Below, piece by piece: positions 1-11,685 of a stretch of DNA of 64,000 nt. The stretch covers positions 8,082,501 to 8,146,500 of the forward strand of contig NC_062250.1 in assembly GCF_905475465.1 (NCBI RefSeq), in the 5' to 3' direction. Each line of letters begins with the position of its first letter. The stretch's first letter is position 1. The notes under the pieces are model-generated. The model saw only the letters and a program-made list of their open reading frames with translations, searched no databases and was not told where the DNA came from. The DNA is from Pieris napi (lineage: Eukaryota; Arthropoda; Insecta; Lepidoptera; Pieridae). The position numbers and the translations under genes were made by a program.

Positions 1-1
1 T

Positions 2-2295
2 AGAGTGAAGAATTTAGAAACAGAGTTGCAGGCGGCTCTTTCAAAACCCGCTGGAAAGAACCAGGAAATCATTCAGAACATAAAACAGCAGCATGAGGAG
101 GTAAATCTTTTCTCTTTAGTTTGAACTAATTAAAATTCGTTTATTGATATATACATTTTAAATGATTGTTTAAAAACGCGCTTTGTCTAAGATCCCGCTA
201 TACAACGACCTTCACCGAGATGCTTATTTAATGAAACTTATTTTATATTTAATTTAATATGTCAATAAATATAATCCATATGGGTTGCCTAGCACATTTC
301 AGTCCAGAGTATTTTAATTAATATTTTAAAAAAAATATTTTTTTAAACATTTCACCGGTATGATTATTAGATAAATTCTATACCAATCGAAAGTATGAAG
401 CCCATAGAATATGCAAACGTTAGGTTGTTATTTATCAATTAATTATTTATGTGTATATTTTTTATGTGACACTTAAGTATATATACATCTTTAGTATAAA
501 AGAAGGTTATAGTGATACATATATAATACTACCGTGATTAAAAATATTGATTGAAAAAAGTTCAAAAAATTTACTACATGCAAATTATAAAAAAAACTTT
601 TTTTTTAAATATTAATTAAACATACTCTGGACTGAAATTTGCTAGGCAACCCATATGGATTATATTTATTGACATATTAAATTAAATATAAAATAAGTTT
701 CATTAAATAAGCATCTCGGTGAAGGTCGTTGTATAGCGGGATCTTATACTACGAAATCAAATACAGTTCGTTTTACTTTGATATATTTACATAAATATTT
801 TTCCATAGCTCCTAAGCAAAGCGCGTGGAATGATCTTTGACAAAACCAAAATGGTGAAGAACCAAGAATTGCAGATCGAGGCTTTAAATAGCCAGGTGCA
901 ATCGCTGAAGGATATCAACAACATCACCAAGGATCTTCTTAATATTAGGAATTCTGAAGTAAAGGCTATGGAGGTGAGATCTGTGGCTTTAAGCGTCTTG
1001 CGTTACCCGCAAAAATAGGCAAATTATAATAATAATTAAATTAAAAATAAGACTAATAATTAATGACATTTTATTTGGCGTTAGCGAGTCATTCTTGCCG
1101 CAAGGGGCTGATCTAGGGCCAAGGTGGTTGATGAGTGCAGCTTTTTTTTTAAAATGTAATAGGAGGCAAACGGGCAGGAGGCTCACCTGATGTTAAGTGA
1201 TACCGCCGCCCATGGACACTCACAATGCCAGAAGGCTCGCAAGTGCGTTGCCAGCCTTTCAAGAATTGGTACGCTCTTATCTTGAAGGACCCTAATTCGA
1301 ATTGGTTCGGAAATACTTCACTGGGCAGCTGGTTCGCGGTGCGCGGCAAAAACTGCCTTAGAAAACGCTCAGTTGTGGAACGACGAAAAAGCAAGAAAGG
1401 TAAGAAAGAAAGGAAAAACAATTGAATTATACTTTTTTCTCCCAGGATCGTCTAGAAGCAATGGAGGCACGATACAAAGCGGAGAAAGAGCGTCACTCGT
1501 TAGTTTTGCAGAGGGCACAGACATCTTCCGGGCTCAATGATGACCTCAAGAAGGAGTATGAGACACAACTTGCCATTTTTAAGGTATACTTGCAAATGCA
1601 TTTTTTTGGAGAAATATTATTTACGTTCATGTGATGTATTTTGTTAATAAAATATAATTCTCTAAACACCTCCAAAGTCTATCTAGTATGAGTTGAATTT
1701 CATATAAAAAAAATATTTTTTTATCTTAATTGTATCACCCATACTAGATTATTGTATTATTATACATTTTAAGTAGTTGTAGGATTAATCAAATTAATCA
1801 TAAATAGATAATAATATTTTGATCATCACCAATCATGATATTAAGATAGTGAATTGAATTGAGTAGTAATTAGTGCGATCTAATTCAGAACAGTTACACT
1901 TAGTAAAGGCTTATCTTAAAAATTATAACTAATGAAACTGTTTTAATTTATGACTAAGGATTTATTACATAATTTATATAACACTAGTGTAATACACTCC
2001 AAGCGTCCAAAATAAAGTAAAAAAATACAGAATACACAAATTTTATTTGTAGGATTTTGACAGTTGTAAAATACGCAATTCGAGAATACATTTACAAAAA
2101 AATTATATTTGGTTATATTAGTTTTAGGTAAGGAAGGCTGTTCGTTCCCCGGGCAAACCACACACCAACACGTCTTAAATATGAATTATATTCTATTTTC
2201 AGGAATTACGTGTGAAGTATGAACAAAGGGTCCAAGCGTTGGTATCGGAAAATCAACAGCTCAAGGACTTGAGAAAGATGACTACGCCCAGCTAA
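2..2295 (+). CDS. 3' end of a coiled-coil protein gene (four exons)
   Basis: Four exons join in one frame, all with phase-0 junctions: 2-100 (donor GTAAAT), 809-973 (acceptor TTCCATAG, donor GTGAGA), 1446-1583 (acceptor CTCCCAG, donor GTATAC) and 2203-2295 (acceptor ATTTTCAG, stop TAA 2293-2295). Together they give about 164 residues, rich in K, E, Q and L with almost no proline or glycine until the last residues (MTTPS), as expected for a long parallel coiled coil at the C terminus of a larger protein. The gene begins outside the window; the bases TAG at 1-3 could be an acceptor, so the first exon may start at 4. Introns hold a MITE (188-746) and a repeat A copy (about 1145-1395). The family is not certain: the stretch LLSKARGMIFDKTKMVKNQE recalls insect quick-to-court-like coiled-coil proteins, but that is memory, not a search. 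The exon structure is well supported; the name is not. Confidence 0.8.
188..746. mobile_element. Inverted-repeat MITE in intron 1 of the coiled-coil gene
   Basis: The two ends are inverted copies of each other: 190 to about 345 matches the complement of about 590-744, beginning AGATCCCGCTATACAACG. Arms of about 155 bp flank a roughly 240 bp AT-rich core without a reading frame. TA at 188-189 and 745-746 is the likely target duplication, which would fit a Tc1/mariner-type non-autonomous element, though TA is too short to prove it. The arms differ by only a few bases (for example GCACATTTC against GCAAATTTC), so the insertion is fairly recent. It lies wholly within an intron. Confidence 0.8.
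1145..1395 (+). repeat. Dispersed repeat family A, copy in intron 2
   Basis: The segment contains AGGAGGCTCACCTGATGTTA, then CCGCCGCCCATGGACACTC and ATTGGTACGCTCTT. The same order of blocks recurs at about 2450, 27610, 32790, 37685, 49715, 56215 and 61350. The full repeat is at least 300 bp. It carries no convincing coding frame and resembles a very common lepidopteran interspersed repeat of unsettled class. The short frames here (1149-1421 minus and 1225-1425 plus) are read-through of the repeat. Confidence 0.7.
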
Positions 2296-2346
2296 TTATT
2301 ATATTGATAATTTAATTAAAAGACTGCGTCCAATGGTTATTTTAAC

Positions 2347-2352
2347 AATAAA
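2347..2352 (+). promoter_or_regulatory. Polyadenylation signal AATAAA of the coiled-coil gene
   Basis: A canonical AATAAA lies 52 bases after the stop codon at 2293-2295, so the 3' UTR is probably very short. It is the first such hexamer after the stop. Confidence 0.55.
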
Positions 2353-2449
2353 TTGATTTTTAAATATATTTTCTTTCATTACTGCTCGATTCAAGCTTGA
2401 TTTACGTAAATATAATAAATCGAAATGGTTCAACAGACAATGTTGATTA

Positions 2450-2590
2450 AAAAGATGGTGGCCGTTATATAAATTTCTTAAAAGAGGCAATCGGGCTTGC
2501 CTGAGACCGCCGCCCATAGACACTCACGTTGCCAGTAAGCTAGGGAAAGCGTTTTCGGCCTTTTAACCATTGGCACGGTTTTTGGGAGGA
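2450..2590 (+). repeat. Dispersed repeat family A, degraded copy
   Basis: Blocks AAGAGGCAATCGGGCTTGCC, GAGACCGCCGCCCATAGACA and GGCCTTTTAACCATTGGCAC match family A in order, with deletions. It lies just downstream of the coiled-coil gene and runs directly into the family B repeat. Confidence 0.55.
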
Positions 2591-2632
2591 GTAGATACTC
2601 TTGGGCCGTGGGTTCAAGTGCACGGGCGGTAA

Positions 2633-2850
2633 TTAAAGATTAAAGTTAGCGCTTGAGTATACCGGTGACCCCCAGAGCTGGTGCTTTCCTCGCTCAACGA
2701 ATAGGTATCGCGATGCAGCATTTGCTGCCAGCATTGAAGTACACAGGGACCAAACTTTTTAAATTTATTTTAGTTCTCTATTTAACCATTTTTAATTATT
2801 ATTACTATGTAGTTTAAGATTTAGAAATATTAGAAATTAGTTTGTCTTTT
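2633..2850 (+). repeat. Dispersed repeat family B (3' tail of a transposable-element ORF)
   Basis: This is similar to 26209-26425 over about 200 bp, from TAAAGTTAGCGCTTGAG to an AT-rich tail with TTTTTAATTATTATTACTAT. The block GCTTTCCTCGCTCAACGAAT translates as AFLAQRI(G/S)IA(M/I)Q, the same protein tail that is better preserved at 26255-26311 and 57740-57800. Here the RGNA part is deleted. I read it as the 3' end of an element whose ORF ends in this motif, followed by its 3' UTR. Confidence 0.6.
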
Positions 2851-2859
2851 GAGGAACAA

Positions 2860-4715
2860 AAAAGAATACGTTGAGACTTGAGAGTTATCGCCAGTTAATA
2901 AAAAATAATTAAAATTTAATATGGGAAAATTATATAGTCAATGCAAAGATTGCAGCAATGCAGAATATTATTATTTTTTAATATTCACAATGGAAGCTGT
3001 TCAAAGTTTCACTTGATTGCCATTGCCTTGAAGCCAATACGGCTTGCGGCGATATCCACGTGACCTGCAAAGCGCACCTCTTACCTTGACAGAATTCCAC
3101 TTTTGGACCACACACTAATACTTTTTGGTCCAAGTTTAATTTAGCTCACGATTTTTTAATCTGTGTAGGGGAAATTTTATACAATTTTGACGTGACTGGT
3201 TATGGCTTGTGGCACTGCGACGCGAGCTCAGCGCATCTTTTACCTCGAGTTGAGGGTTTTGCTGGACGCGGAACGTGGTTTCTTAGTTAACTTATGGCAT
3301 TTATATTTGCACTGGAATTTCTACTACTATTTGCCTGACGCGAAAGCCTTTTAATCGGTATTCTAGCACATTTCCTATTACAAAAGTGTCACTATAGAAT
3401 CTCCGGTCTAGGCTATAAACATTCGATTTATGTAGAGTTTGGGTAAAAGTATAATTTCCAGCATCTTCATTGAAGGGTTAACTGAAAGGGTAGTAGTTCA
3501 TAAGTCCCACACAAGGTCATGTGGTCCCAAACCACCCGAGAAAGCAAACTAATTAAGTAGACTTGAGCCTAATCGTCATATATAAATGAGTTTCACTTTG
3601 TAGTTAAAGAGTTACCGTTTGCTATAATTAACTTCTCTTGATTTCTAATTGAGGGCGTTTTTTATACCATTGATTAATTAAGATTCGCTCAGTGGGTCCG
3701 TCCACACTCCACACGGAGTATGAGGTAGACAGTAGACACGGTCTTGTCTTCATTAATAATTATTGTTAGTCTGAGTGGGTGATCAATACATTGTAGAATT
3801 GACTAAGGTATATTTGATTAAGGTAAGCCGTAAGGTTATTGATAAGTTTACTTTCTTCTGTATCATATAAATGTGTAGGTACTTGTGCACGATTAATGAA
3901 AGATCTACCGACGATCAAAAGAGTTAAGATACGATAAGGCCAGGGCTAATAGTTTTATTGTAAATACTTCTAGAATTTGTAGTATAATAATTTAAAGAAA
4001 CTAAGCATTGTATGTGACTTAATCTTGCCTGATACATTTTTTATATACAATATAATAAGGATTTTTTTATTATTAATGAATTAGGGGTTATTAAATTATC
4101 TCTTCTTCAGTTGGTCTCTTCAAGGTCTCTGCGCCTGGTAAGACCTGTAAGGGCTTTTATTTGTGCGGGTCGGCTTCGAGGTCTGGTGTCCCCCACTCTG
4201 CCAGTCTAGAAAAGTTTTTCTAAACTTCCTGGATCTCTGCGTGTTTCACCTCCAAAAAAAGTTAGGATATATTGGTAACAAAGTGCCGAAAAACTATATT
4301 TTACCCGTAACCGTCTTACTCTTAGTATGGAGACGTTTGTTTCCTTCCTTATGAAATAACATTTACATATTTTAAATTTACAATATTAATAGTGTTATTG
4401 AACTATATTTCGCGATATCGTAATTATATCTCAATGAGTATTTTGTGCGTACTGTCATAATTATAATCCGTTTATTACATTTAAAAAAAAGCTAAAACTG
4501 TCTCTTAGTCTAACGTGTTATCGATCTTATTAGACGCTGAGGTTCCAAGTACTAATTGTGTTCCCAACAGCCTCCGGCTATCCACAATTTAATTCAAGAT
4601 CAAGCGTCTCCCGCCCTTAAACATCGATTAAATTATTAAACAAACGATTTGTATTTAAGGCCAATTAGCTGTTAACTAAAATTTTGATTATTAACTACAA
4701 TTAAGACCAATAAGT
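2860..4715. other. Intergenic, nothing recognised
   Basis: The stretch is AT-rich with no long frame, no recognisable protein fragment and no clear repeat match elsewhere in the window. The 63-codon frame at 4163-4354 has no supporting features. Confidence 0.5.
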
Positions 4716-4720
4716 GACTC

Positions 4721-4909
4721 TAGCGGGCCATAGACGGACCGCATGTTGCAGTCAAGACCGACTGTAATATGCGGTCGCCGCACGGCGATCTGCATTTTCC
4801 ATACTAAATTCATATCCGCAATACACGGACCGCTCGAGCAGTTCCTGAGCAAACCGTATATTGCAGTCGGTCTTGACTGCAACATGCGGTCCGTCTATAG
4901 ACCGCTTAA
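4721..4909. mobile_element. 189 bp MITE with long inverted repeats
   Basis: Left arm TAGCGGGCCATAGACGGACC (continuing through GCATGTTGCAGTC and AAGACCGACTG) is repeated inverted at the right end (CAGTCGGTCTTGACTGCAAC, ATGCGGTCCGTCTATAGACC). Arms are 60 bp or more with few differences. GACTC occurs at 4716-4720 and 4910-4914 and may be a 5 bp target duplication. The element is clearly richer in GC than its surroundings. The two overlapping frames here (4691-4885 minus, 4743-4970 plus) begin with the same residues only because they read the two arms. Confidence 0.75.
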
Positions 4910-4914
4910 GACTC

Positions 4915-6321
4915 TCTTAAAAATGGATACGTATTGGATTTTGACATACGGCATTCATAGTTCGCGCTAAGTCTCCTTTCTGAATATCTCAATCCATAAG
5001 TTCTAGGTCCTTACAGACTAAATACTTTTGAAGGAAGATAGGGAAGTCTTACGGAGTTGAAAACATAAAGTTATCTCATAATCAATTGTCTAACAGTACA
5101 ATACGTCGTTCAACATTGTTCAAGCTTCTTTGACTTTTCTATAACTTTGGTGTTTTTAGCAAGCTAAAATTGTATTTTCTGATGCAAATTATATTTAAAG
5201 GAATGCTCTATCTAACATATACTTGAAAAGTTATAGTGTTTTATACGTGCGATAATTGTGATTTTCTAACATAATTTCTTATAAAGTGGATTATATATTT
5301 TATTGAATATGTAATACATATTATATGGTATCGTGTCTTTTTTGTTGTTATTGATGTCTTCTGTGAAACTGTAGTGACCACTATGCGCAATACCTACTTT
5401 GACAATATAATAGTTTCCTCAGCGTCTGCAGTATAGATTTTATTTTAAATATTTTATTTTTAGTTTTCATATTCGATCCGTAACAGTTTTAGTCTATATC
5501 GTATATTCATCAGATATAATCCAGAATTCTAATGGTGATAGCATTTATGAAATCTGTGCAATAATTTTGGAGCCTATTCAACGCAAAAAACAATAAATTC
5601 TTTCCTATTTATAACATTATGCCCTATTATAAGATATGCCATTAAGCTTACCTACACAACAATACACAGAGTAAAAACATACCTAAGGCTATTAATAACG
5701 TTCTTTCTTCATATATTTTTAGAAGTAATAACTTCAAATCCCAGCTGTCAAACAGAAAATTGAAAGAACTCCGTTAATTGACAGTTTTTTTGATCGAGTA
5801 ACCGCAAAGGAAATTGTTTTCAGTAATTCATCGAAGTCGTAATCCCACGGGATCCTGGATTTAGTATGTTTGTGGTTTTTATTAGGGTCGTGTTTTTGAT
5901 TTAACGAATAGGGAACAATGTATAAACGTCCTTATAGAGGTAGGGCATTGGTTCCTAATAAATATAAATCTAATTTGCTAATCCAAAAAATATACCACGT
6001 TCTAGTATTTAAATTATCGACGGTTATTTTTAGTACCAAATTCTTTGATAATATTTATAAAAAACTTTTTATTTTTCTTATTTAAAATTCCATCTTTCTC
6101 TAATACATAATAACATTGTTTATTTAAAAGAGATTTGTTATCAAGATAACAACACCATATATGGTTTCACGACTTGGTTTTAATGTTTATATTTGAGTAA
6201 AGTTTCAATAATAAAATCCATAATTGTGGTCAATTTGATATGTGATTGCCGTATCATGATAATTGTACAAAAATATAATGACGATTTGGTTATATCACCT
6301 AATTTCGAATCCATTCTCATC
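4915..6321. other. Intergenic, nothing recognised
   Basis: AT-rich sequence without long frames, tRNA-like folds or matches to the repeat families seen elsewhere in the window. Confidence 0.5.
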
Positions 6322-6395
6322 GGCGCCATGGCTTAGTTGGTTAAAGCGCCTGTCTAGTAAACAGGAGATCCCGAGTTCGAATCTCGGTGGTGCCT
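6322..6395 (+). tRNA. tRNA-Thr (anticodon AGT)
   Basis: A full cloverleaf can be drawn: acceptor stem GGCGCCA with TGGTGCC and discriminator T, D arm with GGCTTAGTTGGTTAAAGC (A box), anticodon stem CCTGT/ACAGG with loop CTAGTAA and anticodon AGT at 6356-6358, and T arm with GAGTTCGAATC (B box). There is no intron and CCA is not encoded. A run of T at 6398-6403 is a plausible RNA polymerase III terminator. It decodes threonine ACU, and ACC after inosine modification of A34. Confidence 0.97.
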
Positions 6396-6664
6396 AGTTT
6401 TTTCCTATTTATAGTTTTCTTTATTTTATTTTTTGTGTTATATTTAAATAATATTTATATATTGATTTTGTATCATAAGTATAATTTATTTATTATTTAC
6501 TAGGCAATGAACATAAAGTAACATTAAATAATATTAATTTATTATTAAACAACAATGTAAAGAAATCAAATGTTGTGAATATGAATATAATGAAGTTCAA
6601 ATTGAAACAGCAAGGTAATGTAAACACATTCTTAGTAACAATATCTTGAATAAATGTTATGTTT

Positions 6665-6840
6665 CTAGAGAAAGAGTACCGAGAGTTTTTTACGCCCGCT
6701 TTTTCTCTCGGCCTACACCCTCTTGTCTTCTTTGCCGATGAGTAGGGATGCCTGTAGGCATCCCGTCTACAATAATACAGGTATCACTTATTCCACGTCA
6801 TTAAATTTGAATCTACAGATTCCTGTATTATTATTATTAT
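6665..6840 (+). repeat. Structured repeat family E between the tRNA genes
   Basis: The segment holds ACCGAGAG ... CTCTCGG, which can pair around TTTTTTACGCCCGCTTTTT, and then GGGATGCC-TGTA-GGCATCCC, a perfect 8 bp stem. This pair of hairpins with GTCTTCTTTGCCGATGAGTA between them recalls 3' untranslated sequence of insect mobile elements, but no second copy is present here. The limits are approximate. Confidence 0.4.
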
Positions 6841-7026
6841 TGTACCATAATAAACATATTTAATTTTTTTAAATTTATTTTTTGAAATTCAAAGTGAATA
6901 CATATTATTATAAGATTTTTTTTATAACGAATTATAAATAATGAATGATATTATATTATTTTTAACGTAAAGTTTTAAAATTGTATTAAATGGAGAATTA
7001 AAAAAAAAGTAAAAATAGTAAAAACT

Positions 7027-7100
7027 AGGCACCACCGAGATTCGAACTCGGGATCTCCTGTTTACTAGACAGGCGCTTTAACCAACTAAGCCATGGCGCC
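7027..7100 (-). tRNA. tRNA-Thr (anticodon AGT), second copy
   Basis: The complement is identical over all 74 bases to the gene at 6322-6395, including the T discriminator. The genes converge, about 630 bp apart. Flanking sequences are unlike apart from a few bases at the 5' edge (TCATC before the first G) and a downstream T run that serves as terminator (complement of 7009-7024). No intron. Confidence 0.97.
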
Positions 7101-7980
7101 GATGAACGTGACTTTTAAAATTGCGGACATAATATTGTGAAAAGAATAGAAGACCCAGATCGAATCACCGATGATTTTATCCCTTTACATAGTGTACATA
7201 TTTATATTTAAAGTACTTTTAATTATTAAGCCTTATTAGACATATTTTTATGTTAATATTAAAGTTTTGATAATACTGATATTACCGACTTCTAATATGC
7301 CGTTCATGACCTATAATTCAATAAGTTCAAGCATAATTAAATAACATACCAATATTTATTTATTTATATTTATGTCGTAAATCTACTACTTAAATATCAA
7401 TTGTGCATTGTTCCAAGTACCTCAGAGTAAGAAAGAAATAAGAAAAATCTTGACAATAGTTATGACTAAATAAATAAACATGCCCAGAAAAACCGTAGTT
7501 GTTATATAGAAAAAACATTTTTCCCTTAAATTTAAAATGCCTGCTAAAAACTTCGAGCAATGTTTATATTACATTGAAAATAAATCGGGTGATGGAAGTT
7601 TATCTTTCCCTTTACCGAAGTACTTAGGTACGTAATAACGGGATCAATGTTTCGGGCAACCATTAATAATGCAATGTAGATAATCCCCGAACACGTTTCA
7701 TACATGACAGGCTTCTGTATTGTGACCGTAATTTCAGTTTTACGTGGATTTTTTAAAAATAGTGCAATAGATATTTGTATATAGATTGCTTAATACTTTA
7801 TCTTTATCGTATATATAAATGTGAAACTAATTTTGTTAGTGCAAATGCTTAATAAATATATATTCATCATTGCTACTACTTAACACGAAAAAGTTATTGT
7901 ATATAGTTTGTTACACTCATGTTACCTATTTTATAACTATTTATTTATAATTTGAATTGAGTAGAGAGATCAAATATTGT
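7101..7980. other. Intergenic, nothing recognised
   Basis: AT-rich, no long frames and no match to the repeat families in this window. Confidence 0.5.
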
Positions 7981-7984
7981 ATGG

Positions 7985-8413
7985 TGCTACTTGTGGTGAA
8001 TGGTCGGGCTTGAATTCGTGTATGCGGTGATGTTAGTTATTTCGACTATTATATGTATTTGCGTGTTGTTCACACTATAATGTAATTGCGTGCTCCTATT
8101 TCACCATGCCTACTGCTGATAGAGGACAAATCTCGGTTTTTTATTTTTTTATTAATTATTAACTACTTAAGATGTCATGTGGAACATGGTGTAATGGTTG
8201 CAGCTCCTTACAAACATTTCGTAAAACAAAAAACTTGGCGATAAAAAACAGTGGCGGAGAGTTTATTGCCAATTCTTCTCGTCCGTTCTACGCCCTTGAT
8301 TTGAGAACTGGCAGTAAATGTAAAATTAGAAGCATTTAATATGTATTTCTTTAGCGACGTTCATAAGTGTACATTGTGTTACCTTAATTAATAAATGATT
8401 TTTAATTTGAATT
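7985..8413 (+). mobile_element. 3' end of a non-LTR element, repeat family D
   Basis: Sequence from about 8030 (ATTTCGACTATTATATGTAT) to 8413 is the inverted counterpart of 53583-53925. Shared blocks are CACGCAATTAC/GTGCGTG, TGCTCCTATTTCACCATGCC, GAGGACAAATCT, TGTGGAACA, TGGTTGCAGCTCCTTAC and ACTGGCAGTAAATGTAAAAT. It ends in ATTTTTAATTTGAATTT, where the other copy ends in tandem TTTGAC units. That is the pattern of a retroelement 3' UTR ending in a short tandem tail. No ORF remains. Confidence 0.65.
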
Positions 8414-10020
8414 TATGTCCGATTACAATTTCGTAGTAAAGTTTTGTCACATTAAATATTTTATTATGGAAAACATATTTATTGGTCCCAGGAATGGTCA
8501 CACTACAACTGTGCGATATATACACAAAACCTCTATCTATTGTTTTTGTTCTGCAAGCTCCAACAGCTTTGAATGGTCTATAAAAAAATCTGCTGGGTGC
8601 AAACTGTGTATCGAGTTCGATTCCCGATGGGGACGCGAATTACAATTTAAATATTTATGTTTACGATTGATCAATACTCTGAAATATTCTGGATTGGAAC
8701 GGATATGGATAAGGATTGGGTCAAAGACATTAAATCACTTAAGGTAATGGGCAATTAAGCTTTCTTATATCTCGTCTGGTTAGATTAAGGAGAAGGCCAT
8801 AAATTCATAGTCCTGAATATGCTGTTGGGCATTTTATTAAGAGAGTAAGCTAAACGAATAAAACAGCTGACTTGAAGATTCTCCATTCGTTTTACCTGTA
8901 ATTGATTACGAATGAAAAAGGAATCAGCATTTTTTCACCGCTACGAACTTTGCAGATTAGGGCTATAAAAATACTCTTAATTATTATTATTTATTTTCTC
9001 ACAAAAACTTAAACTTAGGACATAAGCAAGTATCAGTTCTATTCTTACTTTTGTATATGGAAAAAGCTAGTCTGTGAGACTGATGCCTGCTAAAGGTGTA
9101 AGTACCTGTGTTACTCTGAAGAGTTCCGTACGTCACGTCTTAATTTCTTGACAAATCAAATAAAATCCACCATATTTTAATTTATTGAACAACAAAATAA
9201 GCTGTGATTACAGATTACGATAACTATTAACATTTACATCACATACAATAAAATACATACAACAGAGAAAAAAACAACACAACAGTAAACAGAAATAGAT
9301 TTAAATATTTACAAAAAGGCTACTTATTTATTGCAGTATAGGAACTGACATGAAGCCAACCTTTTTTCAATTCACTCATCGGACAAATAAAAACTGTTAA
9401 TCTATGTAGTTCATTATTTATTTCATGTGTGATTATAGTCTTACCCTAGTTAGTAAAGCTTTATTTAAGAGCGCGCTATTACGACAATCACTGATTTGTA
9501 GATTTGATTTGATCAAGGTATGTGATGTTTGAATTACAAACTATTAATATAAATTGATCCTTTTCTATAATTTAAATGGTTGACTCTAATTAAAAACACA
9601 ATATAATATAAATTCATCGATACAAAAAAACACAGTCACCTCTAACTTTTGTCTAATTTAGTTTTTATTCAGCTCTGGCGAGTCAAAAATTAATTGAATT
9701 ACAGCACATAAGTTTCTCCAAGAGCTTTTACATTTGGCGTTTACTTCATTTTAGTTCCGCGAAACAATATATCGTCCGACTCTTCTAAACGGAACTTCGA
9801 GCATACGTTTGTTTCACTCTAAAATAGTCAGTCGCCCTCGCTCCATTGAGACGGGAATGCTACGCTTCTTAGCACCAGCGCTCGACATAATATTATAATT
9901 AGCACGAGTAAAATAGAAACCATTCCCGAAAACTAAATTTAACACTTTCGCATTTGTAATTTAGTAAGAATATAAAATAGGTAGTATGGGTTAAAAATAA
10001 GGGTGCGTGTACTTATGTAC
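8414..10020. other. Intergenic, no gene recognised
   Basis: A 110-codon frame starts with ATG at 8415 but its product (SDYNFVVKFCHIKYF...) has no recognisable domain. A tRNA-like B box (GAGTTCGATTCCC at about 8616) lies inside it, so a decayed SINE is more likely. The remainder is AT-rich without recognisable content. Confidence 0.45.
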
Positions 10021-10028
10021 GCGCGTAA

Positions 10029-10346
10029 GAAGTTATACTTCTTTGGCATTATTGAAAATAGTTTTTGATTGCATGCAAATAATTAATTACAATTAAATAA
10101 TCAAAGACTGGAAAAGGAGTCCTTATAGTCAATAAAGTTCAGTTTACATTTGAAAATTTAAATAAATAAATATTTATTATAACTTTCTTATTATTATTCA
10201 ATTATTATTCGAATGTTGTTTTTAAATTATGTCCAATGCCGTAGCATTTTCCGTGGGCAACTTCATTCTGTTAATTTTGTGTCGTAAAATTTCACTCTCA
10301 TCAATTTTTCATAACGCGCCTAAAGAAGTATAACTTCAAAAAAACA
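10029..10346. mobile_element. Possible MITE with GAAGTTATACTTCTTT ends
   Basis: GAAGTTATACTTCTTTGG at 10030 is matched on the opposite strand by AAAGAAGTATAACTTC at about 10325-10343, and similarity continues inward for another 15-20 bases (TTATGAAAA against TTATTGAAAA). The interior is AT-rich and non-coding. No clean target duplication was found. A related motif (GCGCTTAAGAAGTTATTCC) appears in repeat family C. Confidence 0.5.
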
Positions 10347-11685
10347 GATGCTACTTTATGATTTGATTGATAATGAAACATATATTATATGTGATATTTT
10401 GCTGAGAAGCCTATGCCCAGCAGTGGACGTCAACATGCTGAAACAAATTAAATTTTTATTTTATGGACGGGTAAAATAAGAAAATAAATGCCACAATTCT
10501 CTAGCTGTGTCCAGCCATTTTTCGCTTGCCGTCATCGCAATTTCAACTGTCCATCTGTCAAGGCCTCGCTATAATATCTATCGATATATGATCACTATTT
10601 TTACTTTTACAGTTGAACATGTTAATAATTATTTATTTTATTTATCTATCAATAGTTTATAAAAAGGAGTTTATAGTAGTGTGATGGAAACAACAACACA
10701 ACTTATTAACGAATAATATATTGTTTATGGAACGTAATTAATTAAAAATTGCTTCTTAAGTAATTGCAGAACATTGATACAAAACAAGTTGCCTTAAATG
10801 AAGCAATCTAAATGCAATCTTGCACTTTCGGTCTTCCCCTATATATCTATTCTACGCCTATTTTTCCATTCCAGGGATAATAAACACACCCTAATGAAAT
10901 GCAATAAAACCGTCTCAACGCTAAATGTAAACAGCAACTGGATTTGATTACAAAAGTCCGCCAAATAAGGCTTTTATGAAGATTTATTCGGATTATCTTT
11001 TTATATTTTTGCGAAAAAATGGCGCACTTTATTCGCCCTGTTAAAATTTTATTCGTCCCTTGATGTTCGCACGGTTGGATGTGGAATGGATTTGCACACC
11101 CCCACCCAAAAGGGGAGTAATGAGATTTTTCGCTTTGTCAATATTTTCCACTTGCCTCCATTTTAATCCATGAATAATATTATATAAATGCGTACTTATC
11201 TTAAATGCTACGTATACTCTTTATTTCGTCGTCTTCCGTAACGAAAAGTAAAATTTTACAAGAAAATGTTAAAATCAAGAATAAAATGGAAAAAATTAAC
11301 TTTTTTAATGTTCGAGAAGCCATTACCACATGGTATGATAACGAACAATGTTTATTACTGTCATGGCAAAATGGCGTTGGAATTAAAGAAATAATTTCGA
11401 AGTTGTTATAACGTCCTTTGTAATATGTTATCTAAACAGAAAAGGAGTCTTTAGTACTTAATAAAAAAACTATCTTTCATTCCAATATGTATATTAATTT
11501 ATTGAAGAAGTCAGTTTATAAATGTCATCGGTAAGTATAATGTAAACCTAACCAAAAACATAATAAATAATACAACAGAAAGAAATGACAAGTAAATTAT
11601 GTTCGTGTTTTAAAATGTGTGGGTACCACGGCACAGTTAATGTCACCTGTGTATATAAATTTGAATTAAAAATAGATTTAGTGCA
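10347..11685. other. Intergenic, nothing recognised
   Basis: There are no convincing genes. The 68-codon frame at 11205-11411 starts with ATG but is lysine-rich low-information sequence typical of AT-rich noncoding DNA. Confidence 0.45.

Noticed and set aside
3000..3300. GC-richer stretch as an exon
   Set aside because: No frame longer than a few dozen codons and no matching splice sites.
4691..4970. Matching MLQSRPTAIYG / MLQSRPTVICG frames
   Set aside because: They read the two arms of the MITE at 4721-4909.
8415..8747. 110-codon ATG frame as a gene
   Set aside because: No domain, odd composition, and a tRNA-like B box inside it points to an old SINE.
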